From Yersinia mollaretii ATCC 43969 (GTDB lineage: Bacteria; Pseudomonadota; Gammaproteobacteria; Enterobacterales; Enterobacteriaceae), in NCBI RefSeq assembly GCF_013282725.1, contig NZ_CP054043.1:3472001-3536000 (forward strand): a DNA stretch of 64,000 nt, read 5' to 3'. Numbering within the stretch: position 1 is the first letter of the stretch; each line of letters opens with the position of its first letter. Made by a program: the position numbers and the translations under genes. Under the pieces are notes generated by a model. The model saw only the letters and a list, made by a program, of their open reading frames with translations. It searched no databases and had not been told where the DNA came from. Shown in pieces: positions 18,488 through 28,042 of the stretch.

Positions 18488-19666
18488 CTATTTCCCCTGC
18501 AAAAATCGGATTCCACTAATGAGTTTATCCATGCCTACTTCAACCTTACTGCGGGAGCAACCGACATTCAGCCGCAGAAAGCCTCGACCCTCTTCGCCAT
18601 AGGTGAAACCGGGCATAATGGCGACTTTCTCTCTCTCGATTAGCACCTCTTGCAACTGATGATCGTCAATGTTCAGTGGCCGTAAATCTATCCATGCCAA
18701 ATAGGTGGCTTGCGGTGGCTGCCAGTTTAAGCTTGGAAATGCAGTATTCAACCGCTGCGCTACATAAGCCAAATTCGCTTGCAGGTAACTGCGCAGTTCG
18801 TCTAACCAAGGAGCGGCTTGTTGATAAGCAGCAATATGCGCCACGATAGCCAGCACGGCGGGGGAAGAGAGACCATCACGGCCTTTCAACATTTGGCTGT
18901 AGGTTTCGCGGGTTTCAGTATCACTGATAAAGCCGTATGCGCCGGTTAAGGCGGGGATATTGAATGTCTTAGAGCCGGATGTAAGCAAGGCCCAAGGTGT
19001 CTGGCCCACCTCGCTCCAAGGCGTATGCACCTGATCCTCCCACGTCATATCCATATGAATTTCATCGCTAATCACTTTTACCTGATGGCGGTCACACAGC
19101 TCGGACATGTGCGCCAGCTCTTCAGGTGTCCAGACTTTACCCGTTGGATTGTGTGGGCTGCACAGTAACAATATTTTGGTCTGTGGCCGTGCCAGCAGTG
19201 CCTCCAGATGCGCCATATCACATTGCCACCGATTATCCACTTTATGCAGCGGGCAACTGAGCAACTGGCGCTGATTACCGAGAATGACTTTATAAAAAGC
19301 GTCGTAAGCGGGGGTGTGGGTAACAACATAATCGCCGGGTGCTGACCAGCAGCGAATCAACTGAGCCACCATGTAGATAACCGATGGGCCATAAACCGCC
19401 ATGGAGGTATCGATGTGGCAATGAAAACGTTGCTGATACCAATGACGAATGGCACCCAGAAAATCTTCATGTTGCCAGCGGCTATAACCTAAAACACCAT
19501 GTTCAATACGCTGATTAAGTGCTTGTAGAATCACGGGCGCAGTCGGGAAATCCATATCTGAAATAGTGAATGGCAGCAGATCCGCAGCGCCAAAACGGTC
19601 AGCAATATAGTCCCATTGGGTGCACCAAGTGCCGTGACGATCGACGGGGGTGGAGAAGTCAAACAT
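18488..19666 (-). CDS. malY: Cystathionine beta-lyase / mal regulon modulator
   Basis: PLP enzyme with C-S lyase activity that also inhibits MalT in E. coli; 392 aa. Start MFDFSTPVDRHGTWCTQWDY matches E. coli MalY, with ATG 19666. The PLP lysine lies in SGSKTFNIPALTGAYG; other blocks are TISDMDFPTAP, AYDAFYK, CSPHNPTGKVW and SDEIHMDM. It follows malX in the same direction, with a 62-bp palindromic repeat lying between the two. Confidence 0.94.
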   Translation of the reverse strand: MFDFSTPVDRHGTWCTQWDYIADRFGAADLLPFTISDMDFPTAPVILQALNQRIEHGVLGYSRWQHEDFLGAIRHWYQQRFHCHIDTSMAVYGPSVIYMVAQLIRCWSAPGDYVVTHTPAYDAFYKVILGNQRQLLSCPLHKVDNRWQCDMAHLEALLARPQTKILLLCSPHNPTGKVWTPEELAHMSELCDRHQVKVISDEIHMDMTWEDQVHTPWSEVGQTPWALLTSGSKTFNIPALTGAYGFISDTETRETYSQMLKGRDGLSSPAVLAIVAHIAAYQQAAPWLDELRSYLQANLAYVAQRLNTAFPSLNWQPPQATYLAWIDLRPLNIDDHQLQEVLIEREKVAIMPGFTYGEEGRGFLRLNVGCSRSKVEVGMDKLISGIRFLQGK

Positions 19667-19684
19667 GAGTATCTCGCTTATAAA

Positions 19685-19746
19685 ATATACCCTTCGTACT
19701 TGACGCCGCTGGGGGTTAGCTGCAACGTCAATCACGTCGGGTATAT
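19685..19746. repeat. ERIC-like palindromic element
   Basis: 62-bp imperfect palindrome bounded by ATATACCC and GGGTATAT, with the arms matching over about 20 further positions (CGT..TTGACG..GC). The ends resemble the termini of enterobacterial ERIC/Yersinia intergenic palindromes, in shortened form. It lies in the malX-malY gap and would form a stem-loop in the transcript. Confidence 0.6.
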
Positions 19747-19782
19747 CAGTATTTAAATAACTGCACTTAATGTGTGACAGCA

Positions 19783-21393
19783 CTAGGGTGTGGCAAATTC
19801 ACCATTGCTTATCAGTGAGTCTAATTCATCTTTCACCGATTGCACCTGTGGGCCAATAACAACTTGCAGGTTGTGATCATTCAATTGAATCACCCCGATC
19901 GCGCGATTGGCTTTCAATGCCTCTTTATCCACTAAATTCATGTCCTTGACTGACATCCGCAGGCGGGTAATGCAGTTATCCAGCGAGACAATATTATCCG
20001 CACCACCCAGTGCCGTTAAGATAGCCGGGGAGTTGTAGCCGGATTTGCCAGTCACTGTGCTTCCGGCCGCTTTCTCTGCATTGCTGCTGGCGGCGGTTTC
20101 ATTCTCGCGGCCCGGTGTTTTGATATTGAAGTGCTGAATAGCAAAACGGAAGATCATATAGTAGGCAACAAACCAGATCCCCGCGACGACGGGCACCCAA
20201 TACCACTTGGTGGCCGTACCATGCAGAATACCAAACACCACGAAATCAATGATATTGCCGTCAGTATTACCAATCGTCACTCCCAACAGCGCCATAACAG
20301 TAAAGCCCAGACCGGTCAGGATGGCATGGATTAAGTACAGGAATGGGGCGACGAACAGGAACAGGAACTCAATCGGTTCGGTTGTGCCGCCAACGACACA
20401 GGCAACCACACCAGAGATCAGCAACCCTTTAATCTTATGGCGATTTTCAGGTTTGGCACAGTGGTACATAGCCAGCGCCGCGCCCGGTAGTCCGCCGAGG
20501 AAAGCAGGCATTTTTCCCTGAGACAGGAAGCGAGTGGCACTTTCAGAGAAACCGGTGGTGGTCGGGCAAGATAATTGCGCTTGGAAGATGGTCAGCGCGC
20601 CGCTCACACTGTGACCACACACATCCATGGTGCCGCCTGCTTCAGTGAAACGAATCAGTGCGACCAATATATGGTGCAGACCGAATGGCAGCAGTAAGCG
20701 CTCGCCACTGCCGAATATCATTGGTCCAAACATACCCGCACCGTTAATCAATCGGCCTAACCCATTAATACCAGCGGCAAACCAAGGCCAGATCAGCGGG
20801 ATCAACAGACCGACCAATCCGAGTACTACGGTGGTCACGATAGGAACAAAACGGGTGCCACCAAAGAAAGCCAAGGCATCCGGTAAGCGAATGGTATTGA
20901 AGCGCTCATGCAGTAAGTAAACAATGACCCCGACAATGACCGCGCCCAAAATACCTGTATCGATGGACTGAATACCTAATATATTCTGAATGTTATGGGT
21001 TTTCAGCACCAGTGAGTCGGTGGTGGGTAACACGCCGCTGGTGGTGAGGTAAAAGTTGGTTGCGAGGTTCAGCACAGCAAAACCGACGAAGCCGGAAAAC
21101 GCCGCGACGCCTTTATTCTCGCGCGCCATTCCCAGCGGGATCGCGATGGCGAACATCACGGGTAGGAAGCTAAAGGCAAATGAACCTATCTTACTCATCC
21201 AGGTAAATAATAGCTGGAAGGCGGGGTGCCCAATAAAGGGCAATAGAGTGATGACATCTTTACTGCTAAGTGAACTGCCGATACCCAGCATGATCCCACA
21301 GAAGGAGAGCAATGCGACGGGCAGCATGAAGGTTTTCCCTAAACTTTGGAAAAACTCCCACAGCGTGATTTTTTGTTTTTTTACCGCTGACAT
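19783..21393 (-). CDS. malX: PTS glucose/maltose-type EIICB component
   Basis: Membrane permease and phosphocarrier of the glucose family, 536 aa (E. coli MalX 530). The EIIC domain spans about residues 1-420 with GTGERLLLPFG-like (GSGERLLLPFGLHH) and GGTTEPIEF. The EIIB domain (about 460-536) has the phospho-cysteine motif DNCITRLR. It is near-colinear with MalX. Its promoter region, shared with divergent malI, contains two MalI operators. Confidence 0.95.
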   Translation of the reverse strand: MSAVKKQKITLWEFFQSLGKTFMLPVALLSFCGIMLGIGSSLSSKDVITLLPFIGHPAFQLLFTWMSKIGSFAFSFLPVMFAIAIPLGMARENKGVAAFSGFVGFAVLNLATNFYLTTSGVLPTTDSLVLKTHNIQNILGIQSIDTGILGAVIVGVIVYLLHERFNTIRLPDALAFFGGTRFVPIVTTVVLGLVGLLIPLIWPWFAAGINGLGRLINGAGMFGPMIFGSGERLLLPFGLHHILVALIRFTEAGGTMDVCGHSVSGALTIFQAQLSCPTTTGFSESATRFLSQGKMPAFLGGLPGAALAMYHCAKPENRHKIKGLLISGVVACVVGGTTEPIEFLFLFVAPFLYLIHAILTGLGFTVMALLGVTIGNTDGNIIDFVVFGILHGTATKWYWVPVVAGIWFVAYYMIFRFAIQHFNIKTPGRENETAASSNAEKAAGSTVTGKSGYNSPAILTALGGADNIVSLDNCITRLRMSVKDMNLVDKEALKANRAIGVIQLNDHNLQVVIGPQVQSVKDELDSLISNGEFATP

Positions 21394-21461
21394 AGTGGCT
21401 CCTGTTCTTAAAACACCGGATAGTGGCGATTTTTTCGTCTCCCTGTCTGGAGGTAAAATAA

Positions 21462-21477
21462 GATAAAACGTTTAACC
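21462..21477. promoter_or_regulatory. MalI operator 1
   Basis: GATAAAACGTTTAACC, close to the E. coli MalI operator palindrome (GATAAAACGTTTTATC), upstream of malX. Confidence 0.75.
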
Positions 21478-21486
21478 CAGATAATA

Positions 21487-21502
21487 TGAGCTGTAACTCA
21501 CA
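21487..21502. promoter_or_regulatory. Candidate CRP site between malX and malI
   Basis: TGAGCTGTAACTCACA: one perfect half-site (TCACA) and one weak; 8 of 10 positions match. It lies between the two MalI operators. Confidence 0.4.
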
Positions 21503-21539
21503 ATTATTGATCCTGTTTTTGTATTAGAGTAATTCATGG

Positions 21540-21555
21540 GATTAAACGTTTAACT
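21540..21555. promoter_or_regulatory. MalI operator 2
   Basis: GATTAAACGTTTAACT, a LacI-family operator of the same type as operator 1, ending 15 bp before the malI start. Confidence 0.75.
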
Positions 21556-21570
21556 TGGCTTATTTTGGGT

Positions 21571-22602
21571 ATGACCATTAAAAAAATTACCATTACGGAT
21601 GTGGCTAAATTTGCTGGCGTGTCAGTGGCGACAGTTTCGTTGGCGATCAGTGGCAAAGGACGTATCTCTCCGGCTACCGCCGATCGGGTCAATCAGGCAA
21701 TTGAACAGCTAGGTTATGTGCGTAACCGTCAGGCGGCGCAATTACGCGGTGGGGAATCTGGCGTGATTGGTTTGATTGTGCGCGATATTGGCGATCCTTT
21801 TTATGCCGCCATGACTGCGGGTTTGAGTGAGGCGATTGAGGCGGAGGGAAAGCTCTTATTTCTGACGCAAAGTGGCCGGGAAGGCAAGGGGCTGCTGCGT
21901 TGTTTCGATACGCTGATTGATCAAGGGGTCGATGGGTTGGTCTTAGGCGGGGGGGCCAAACGGGAAATGGGGCTACAGGAAAAGGCCGCCGAGCATGATA
22001 TCCCGCTGATTTGTGCAGCTCGTTCGAATGTGTTGGAAGGCGTAGATGTGGTGCGGCCGGACAATATGCAGGCGGCCAAAATGGCGACCGAGTTTTTGAT
22101 TGGGCGTGGTCATCGGCAGATTGCCTATCTGGGTGGGCATTCACACTCATTGACACGGGCCGAGCGGCTCGGGGGCTTTTGTGCCACTCTGGTGCAGTAC
22201 GGTCTGCCGTTTCGCTCTGAGTGGGTGGTTGAGTGTGATAGTCAGCAGCAAGCCGCTGCCGATGCCGCAGAGACATTATTACGCCATCATCCCAATGTGA
22301 GTGCCATTGTTTGTCATCAGGCGTCAGTTGCTCTCGGGGCCTATTTTGGTATTTTGCGCACGGGCAGAACTATTGGTAGTGCAGGGGTAGACACTTATCT
22401 CGACCAGCAAGTGGCCTTAATCGGATTTGGTGATGTACCGGAAGCGGAACTCACTGAGCCACCATTGACCTTTATCACCAGTTCCGCGCGAGAAATTGGG
22501 TACAGTGCAGGGCAACGATTGCTCCAGCGCATCGCGGGGGTTGATCTACAACTGCAAAATGTCATATTACCGCCGGTGCTGATCCGTCGAGGATCAGCTT
22601 GA
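21571..22602 (+). CDS. malI: LacI-family repressor of malXY
   Basis: 343-aa repressor. The N-terminal helix-turn-helix is ITDVAKFAGVSVATVSLAI with the hinge region NRQAAQLRGG. The periplasmic-binding-protein-like core matches E. coli MalI (GVIGLIVRDI, VRPDNMQAAK, SLTRAERLGGFCATL). ATG 21571 is preferred; a TTG two codons earlier is possible, and neither has a strong ribosome site. It is divergent from malXY and ends 15 bp after operator 2, so autoregulation is likely. Confidence 0.94.
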   Translation: MTIKKITITDVAKFAGVSVATVSLAISGKGRISPATADRVNQAIEQLGYVRNRQAAQLRGGESGVIGLIVRDIGDPFYAAMTAGLSEAIEAEGKLLFLTQSGREGKGLLRCFDTLIDQGVDGLVLGGGAKREMGLQEKAAEHDIPLICAARSNVLEGVDVVRPDNMQAAKMATEFLIGRGHRQIAYLGGHSHSLTRAERLGGFCATLVQYGLPFRSEWVVECDSQQQAAADAAETLLRHHPNVSAIVCHQASVALGAYFGILRTGRTIGSAGVDTYLDQQVALIGFGDVPEAELTEPPLTFITSSAREIGYSAGQRLLQRIAGVDLQLQNVILPPVLIRRGSA

Positions 22603-22858
22603 AGGGCGGTGATCGCTGAGGCGCCTACTTACCTCATTATATATTTGTCGTTAATTTATCGAACCAGCGTTCTTATTCCTTAAATACATCACTTCAGTAT
22701 TCTATTTGTTTGTTGAAATGATAATTTAATCTTTTTTGTTTTCACCTTTATATTAATAATGGTTGTTGGCATTAACTACCTGTGCTGATATAGAGTTTTT
22801 ATAAAGTCTATTTCATTAGAAATAGTATTTCGGCCATCAATATATTTATGGGTGATAT

Positions 22859-23269
22859 ATGAAAAGAATATTATTCGCTATTGTTATCTCTTCGGTAGGA
22901 ACAGTTTATGCTGCGTGTAAGCTACCTGATAATATTGGAAATAAAGATTTTATTATGGAAGTCTCGGACTCTTACGGCCCAAGTAACCCTATGGCAGGCA
23001 ATGTCTATAAAATGCAATATCGCGGTGATGGTAAATATAATTACAAAGTGCTAAATAATGGGAGTAATTATACTGGTAAATATAAGTACGAAAAGGTCGC
23101 AGATAATATTGGGATTATTAGCTCAAAAGAGATGTTTGGTACTGACCTCACCCAATACACACTGACATTGATGTGTGACAACGCCAATTCAGGTGTCTAT
23201 TTTTATCAGCAAAGTGATGGGGTTGCAGGGAGCCGCTCCAACACCTCACGCTACTTTTTATTAAATTGA
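22859..23269 (+). CDS. Unknown small secreted protein
   Basis: 136 aa with a Sec signal peptide (KRILFAIVISSVGTVYA, cleavage before ACKLPD). The mature part of about 117 residues has two cysteines and many Tyr/Asn/Gly. Repeating YNYKVLNNGSNYTGKYKYE-type strands suggest a small beta-barrel such as a lipocalin-like fold. A GGGTGATAT ribosome site precedes the ATG. It lies alone in an AT-rich stretch between malI and ydgA; the 256 bp upstream hold only AT-rich promoter-like sequence. No function assigned. Confidence 0.7.
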   Translation: MKRILFAIVISSVGTVYAACKLPDNIGNKDFIMEVSDSYGPSNPMAGNVYKMQYRGDGKYNYKVLNNGSNYTGKYKYEKVADNIGIISSKEMFGTDLTQYTLTLMCDNANSGVYFYQQSDGVAGSRSNTSRYFLLN

Positions 23270-23352
23270 CGTGTAGCTCATTAAATTGATGTGCTATCAG
23301 CGATAGTCGCCGTTCGGTAAATTTCGGCAGGTATTGATCGGTGCAACAGGAT

Positions 23353-23380
23353 AAAAAAACGGAGCCATCAGGCTCCGTTT
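23353..23380 (-). terminator. Terminator of ydgA
   Basis: 10-bp perfect stem AAACGGAGCC/GGCTCCGTTT with a 4-nt loop. The minus strand continues with a run of seven T. Confidence 0.9.
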
Positions 23381-23399
23381 AGTTGATAACTTAAAATGC

Positions 23400-24926
23400 T
23401 TACTGTGCCGGAACCGCTGGCGCAGGTGCATCTTGTGGCTCGTCGCCAGTATCTTCTTCAGCAGGTGCACCGCCGAACATACCGAACAGGCCAACAAACT
23501 CTTGTAGTGACATTTTCTGGCCATTCAAATCAACTTGGTTATCAGCAAAGTGAATGCTGCTGCTGATAACATCGTCTTTAGTGGTGGTCAGCTTAAACAT
23601 CTGGCCCATGGCGGCAACACCTTGAACCTGCTGTTGTGCCAGTTTTTGTGCTTCTTCTGGGCTGTAGCCCTGCAACTTCGCGGCCTGAGTGGTCAATTCG
23701 GTCGCCATCGCCATCGGGATGGTCAGTGTTGCATCGACTTTTTTCACTGACTGAGCCAACAGGGGTTCGCTGCCAGCTTTAGCTTGTGATGGATCCATCA
23801 GATCAACATTCAGGGTGAAGGTACTTTCCCCTTTGGCATTTTTCCAGCTCAGTGGCGCAATGCTAAATGTTGGGCTGCCTTTCAGCAGAGCAGGGAGTTT
23901 AGCAATCAACATCTCAGTCATCTCTTGCTGATAAGCTTCAGCATCAAGATTCTCACCAGCTTGAACGGCTTTCAGCGCCTGCTGATTATAGGCGGCAGTA
24001 AATTGCTTCAGGCTTTGGCCATCCAAACGGTCAAAGGTAAAGGCCAATTTGCCAGAACCAAAATCACTGCCCTGAACTTTCAGCGCGTCTAAGGTATAGG
24101 TCAGCTTGCCGTTCAAGTCTTTATCGGTTTCACCTAATTGGGTGTTCAGGTTAAAGCCAACCAGTGTCGCGGTCTCTTTACCATCAAGACTGAAACTGAT
24201 TTGTTTGATGCCCAGTTGCTGATCGCCAATGCTGAGATCAAACTTACCCATGCGGCTATCACTTTTCAGGACCAGACCTTGGACGCTGAACTGCTCAACT
24301 TGATCCCACTGATTTTTACTGGAGAAAACGATATTGTCGCTGTTACCGCTCATTTTCACATTGCGCAGATCACGGGAGACATCAGCATCAATCTTGGCAC
24401 CAGAGAATTTCACGCTGGTGGTATTTTGCTGATAATCGATTGGAACAAAGGTAATGGCAGAAGAGGTATCACCGCCATAAGAGATGCGTGAGTCTGCAGT
24501 AAACGGTGATTGACCCTTGGTGACTTCAAACAGCTTTTTCAGCGCCGGGGTATTGGCAAGCTCGGTATGTACCGATGCCATGCTCGGAATCAGGTTGAAT
24601 TTCTTCAATTGTGCTAACGGGAATGGGCCGTGATCGATAGTTTCGATGAAAGCGATTTCATCACCGTCTTTTAAGGCTTTTTCACCCTCGACGCTGCTAT
24701 CTGCTTGCAACACATAACGAACCTGACTGGTGAACAGACCGCGCTGGTAATCTTTATACGCGAGTTTCACTCCGGCTTTCGGTAGCAAGGTACGGATCTG
24801 CCCGTTGGCATTGTTAACCAGTTCGCCCATACGCTGCTCAATCAGTTTGCCGGTATACCATGAGGCTCCAGTCCATGCTGCGCCAAGTACGACAATGACG
24901 CTGACAGCCACTAACGATTTTTTCAT
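23400..24926 (-). CDS. ydgA: DUF945 protein YdgA
   Basis: Envelope protein of the YdgA/DUF945 family, about 508 aa. The N-terminal signal anchor is KKSLVAVSVIVVLGAAW. A long beta-rich periplasmic domain follows, with blocks shared with E. coli YdgA (DHGPFPLAQLKKFNLIPSMAS, SPTFSIAPLSWKNAKGES, LNGQKMSLQEFVG). The C-terminal tail is acidic and Pro/Ala-rich. Start 24926 matches E. coli; ATG 24938 is possible. Molecular function is not known. It lies next to manA as in E. coli. Confidence 0.9.
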   Translation of the reverse strand: MKKSLVAVSVIVVLGAAWTGASWYTGKLIEQRMGELVNNANGQIRTLLPKAGVKLAYKDYQRGLFTSQVRYVLQADSSVEGEKALKDGDEIAFIETIDHGPFPLAQLKKFNLIPSMASVHTELANTPALKKLFEVTKGQSPFTADSRISYGGDTSSAITFVPIDYQQNTTSVKFSGAKIDADVSRDLRNVKMSGNSDNIVFSSKNQWDQVEQFSVQGLVLKSDSRMGKFDLSIGDQQLGIKQISFSLDGKETATLVGFNLNTQLGETDKDLNGKLTYTLDALKVQGSDFGSGKLAFTFDRLDGQSLKQFTAAYNQQALKAVQAGENLDAEAYQQEMTEMLIAKLPALLKGSPTFSIAPLSWKNAKGESTFTLNVDLMDPSQAKAGSEPLLAQSVKKVDATLTIPMAMATELTTQAAKLQGYSPEEAQKLAQQQVQGVAAMGQMFKLTTTKDDVISSSIHFADNQVDLNGQKMSLQEFVGLFGMFGGAPAEEDTGDEPQDAPAPAVPAQ

Positions 24927-25131
24927 TGTTCTGTTCATCCTTTTCTAATACACCAAATTCACTGTGTTGATCACGGAAATGAGTTACTGGTTAAATATCA
25001 CCAAAGATTAATATAGATCAAACTCACCGAGTACAAAGACTATTGATTCGATAACTCTCTAATGCGAGTTCGAAATCTAACTATCGAAACGGCAAAAAGC
25101 CAGTAATTGACAACAAAATGAGTAACTTTGT

Positions 25132-26307
25132 TCATTCTGCGTTGTAAACCCGCGCAATAGTGCCTGTTCCTTGCACAGTGACCGGTGATTCATTAGCCGG
25201 TATAAAACAGGATTCACCCGGTTGCAGAGTGATCTCCTGTTGTTGTTTTTGCAGCACGGCCTGCCCTTGAACACAGAATATAATAGCAGCACTGTTTTGC
25301 GCTAACGCCTGAGGAGCAGGGGTTAATGTGTGTAGAGAAAAGGCAAAATCGTCAACGGGAATGGGGAAGACTAACTCATTATCCTGCTGCTGGGGTGCTG
25401 TTAACAGGGTATCAGCTGGTTTTGGGATAAATTGCAGATTGGCCATTAACTCGGGAATATCGATAAATTTCGGTGTTAGTCCCGCACGTAACACGTTATC
25501 TGAGTTAGCCATGACCTCTAATGCCACACCGTCCAGATAAGCATGTGGGGTTTCTGCATACAGGAACATCGCTTCGCCAGGTTGCAACGTGACGACGTTC
25601 AGCAGCAGAGGGGAGAACAAGCCGCTGTCTTCAGGGTAAAAACGCGAAATACTGCGAATGGTATCCCATGGCTCACCCAATTGGTTATTTAATGCCGCTT
25701 TCAGGATGGCAAGTGCGCGCGTTTTCGGTTCTCCCGCCATACTCAGTAAGCTGGCAAAGAGTGTGGCAAGATGCTCAGTATCCGGTTCGCGCAAAAATGC
25801 GGCGATATCGGGATGTGCTGCGGCCAGCGGCGGGAGTAATTCCTGAATATCTTCCAGTGTACGGAAACCATTCATAGCCTGAAAAGGGGTTAGAGCATAG
25901 ACCAGCTCAGGTTTATGGTTTGCATCTTTATAATTTCGTTCGGCTGCATCCAGCGGAATTCCAGCCTGATTCTCTTTTGCAAAACCAATTTCGGCGGCGG
26001 TTTTACTTGGGTGAACCTGAATTGACAACGGCTGAGCGGCACAGAGCACTTTAAACAGGAAGGGGAGTTCGCCAAAGTGCTTGAACACGTCATGACCCAA
26101 ATTGGCTTCAGGATCTTGCTCGATCACCTCACGCAATGAATGCCATTGGCCACTTGCATCAGCCACCTCAGAGCTGCTCTTGGGATGAGCACCCATCCAC
26201 AGTTCAGCCATCGGTTTACCTTGCGGATTGGCCATGCCATAAAGCTTTGTCAGCGCATCCGTACTGCCCCAAGCATAGTTTTGTACTGCATTCTTCATTT
26301 TTTGCAT
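25132..26307 (-). CDS. manA: Mannose-6-phosphate isomerase
   Basis: Zinc-dependent cytoplasmic enzyme interconverting mannose 6-phosphate and fructose 6-phosphate; 391 aa, exactly the E. coli length. Conserved blocks are VQNYAWGS, AELWMGAHPKSSS, FLFKVLCAAQPLSIQVHP (zinc ligands), ERNYKDANHKPEL and YAETPHAYLDGVALEVMANSDNVLRAGLTPK. ATG 26307 is set by the MQK start of the family; the ribosome site is weak. Confidence 0.95.
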   Translation of the reverse strand: MQKMKNAVQNYAWGSTDALTKLYGMANPQGKPMAELWMGAHPKSSSEVADASGQWHSLREVIEQDPEANLGHDVFKHFGELPFLFKVLCAAQPLSIQVHPSKTAAEIGFAKENQAGIPLDAAERNYKDANHKPELVYALTPFQAMNGFRTLEDIQELLPPLAAAHPDIAAFLREPDTEHLATLFASLLSMAGEPKTRALAILKAALNNQLGEPWDTIRSISRFYPEDSGLFSPLLLNVVTLQPGEAMFLYAETPHAYLDGVALEVMANSDNVLRAGLTPKFIDIPELMANLQFIPKPADTLLTAPQQQDNELVFPIPVDDFAFSLHTLTPAPQALAQNSAAIIFCVQGQAVLQKQQQEITLQPGESCFIPANESPVTVQGTGTIARVYNAE

Positions 26308-26600
26308 GTTTAAGATCTGCCACTCGTTAAGGGCCACAATTAGGGAGAAACCCATCAGCCATCTTGTATGACAATTTGGCAAATCCCCGTGCCCGAGAAA
26401 AATAGTCCCTTAGTAAACAATGGGGGTCAAGGGGTTGCAAGTAGTAATGCTATCCGTCTCGCAGGTTGGCATCACAAATGGTAGAAATGCGAATCAATCG
26501 CATAAAGGTGGCGATAAATATGTCATGATAAGGTTCATGTTGCCTAGGAGGCGACATAACAGACTTCAACCTTTCAGTGACAAATGCTAAGGAGGTAGTG

Positions 26601-27995
26601 ATGGTGACGACTCGCAGTGAAAAAGACTCCATGGGGCCTATCGATGTACCGGCAAACCAGTTATGGGGCGCACAAACCCAACGCTCGTTAGAACATTTTC
26701 GCATCTCACAAGAGAAAATGCCGACGGCGTTGATCCATGCTTTGGCGTTGACCAAACGGGCTGCGGCGAAGGTCAATAGGGATCTGGGATTGTTACCTGC
26801 CGACCGAGCGGAGGCCATTATGCGTGCTGCCGATGAAGTGTTGGCTGATCGCCATTCTGGCGAATTCCCGCTATCTATCTGGCAGACTGGGTCTGGCACT
26901 CAGACCAACATGAACATGAATGAAGTGTTGGCTAACCGCGCCAGTGAGTTATTGGGGGGCGAACGGGGAAATAACCGCTTGGTGCATCCCAATGATGATG
27001 TTAACAAGAGCCAAAGTTCAAATGATGTATTTCCAACGGCAATGCATGTCGCGGCTGTTATTGGATTAAAAAAAGATCTGCTACCTGAGCTAAAGATATT
27101 GCAGGGCACGTTGGCGGAAAAAGCACTGGCCTATCGCGATATTGTGAAAATTGGCCGGACACATTTACAAGATGCGACACCATTAACATTGGGGCAGGAG
27201 ATCTCAGGCTGGGTGGCGATGTTAGCCCACAGCACACAACATATTGAATCTGCGATCCCCCATCTCTGTGAGTTGGCGCTTGGGGGGACTGCCGTCGGCA
27301 CTGGCCTGAATACGCATCCAGAGTATGCCGTGCGTGTGGCAAATGAGATTGCGGCGCTGACACATCAACCATTTATTACTGCACCGAATAAATTCGAGTC
27401 ATTAGCCACTTGTGACGCATTGGTTCATGGTCATGGTGCATTAAAAGGCTTGGCGGCGTCGCTGATGAAAATTGCCAATGATGTGCGCTGGCTATCTTCT
27501 GGTCCTCGTTGCGGCATTGGTGAAATCGCTATTCCTGAGAATGAACCGGGCAGCTCCATCATGCCGGGTAAAGTGAACCCGACACAATGTGAAGCCATGA
27601 CCATGCTGTGTGCTCAGGTGATGGGTAATGACGTGGCGGTCAATATAGGTGGGGCATCCGGTAACTTTGAGCTGAATGTGTTCCGCCCACTGGTTATCCA
27701 TAACTTCCTGCAATCAATTCGCTTACTGGCCGATGGTATGCGGGGCTTTAATGAGCATTGTGCGGTAGGTATTGAGCCAAATCGAGATCGCATTACGCAG
27801 CTACTGAATGAGTCACTGATGCTAGTTACCGCCCTGAATACTCATATTGGTTATGACAAAGCGGCTGAGATTGCTAAAAAGGCCCATAAACAAGGATTAA
27901 CACTTAAAGCCGCCGCCCTGGAGTTAGGTTATCTGACAAGTGAGCAGTTCGATGAATGGGTCAGGCCGGAAGATATGGTCGGAAGCATGAAGTAA
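26601..27995 (+). CDS. fumC: Class II fumarate hydratase
   Basis: Iron-independent, oxidant-stable fumarase of the TCA cycle; 464 aa (E. coli 467). Signature [13 protein letters not shown], catalytic-loop region [16 protein letters not shown], and [12 protein letters not shown] are all present. ATG 26601 has an AAGGAGG site 6 nt upstream and the family start, so the upstream GTG at 26577 is rejected. In E. coli fumA precedes fumC; no fumA is present between manA and fumC here. Confidence 0.96.
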   Translation: MVTTRSEKDSMGPIDVPANQLWGAQTQRSLEHFRISQEKMPTALIHALALTKRAAAKVNRDLGLLPADRAEAIMRAADEVLADRHSGEFPLSIWQTGSGTQTNMNMNEVLANRASELLGGERGNNRLVHPNDDVNKSQSSNDVFPTAMHVAAVIGLKKDLLPELKILQGTLAEKALAYRDIVKIGRTHLQDATPLTLGQEISGWVAMLAHSTQHIESAIPHLCELALGGTAVGTGLNTHPEYAVRVANEIAALTHQPFITAPNKFESLATCDALVHGHGALKGLAASLMKIANDVRWLSSGPRCGIGEIAIPENEPGSSIMPGKVNPTQCEAMTMLCAQVMGNDVAVNIGGASGNFELNVFRPLVIHNFLQSIRLLADGMRGFNEHCAVGIEPNRDRITQLLNESLMLVTALNTHIGYDKAAEIAKKAHKQGLTLKAAALELGYLTSEQFDEWVRPEDMVGSMK

Positions 27996-28015
27996 TGATC
28001 ACTTTGGGAGCTTAT

Positions 28016-28042
28016 AAGCGCCGGATTGGACCCGGCGTTTTT
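28016..28042. terminator. Terminator between fumC and tus
   Basis: CGCCGG/CCGGCG stem, extended by A-T and G-T pairs, followed by five T on the plus strand. It separates the convergent fumC and tus. Confidence 0.8.

Noticed and set aside
21689..22276. 195-codon antisense frame in malI
   Set aside because: malI is clearly coding; the antisense product has shadow-type composition and no start signals.
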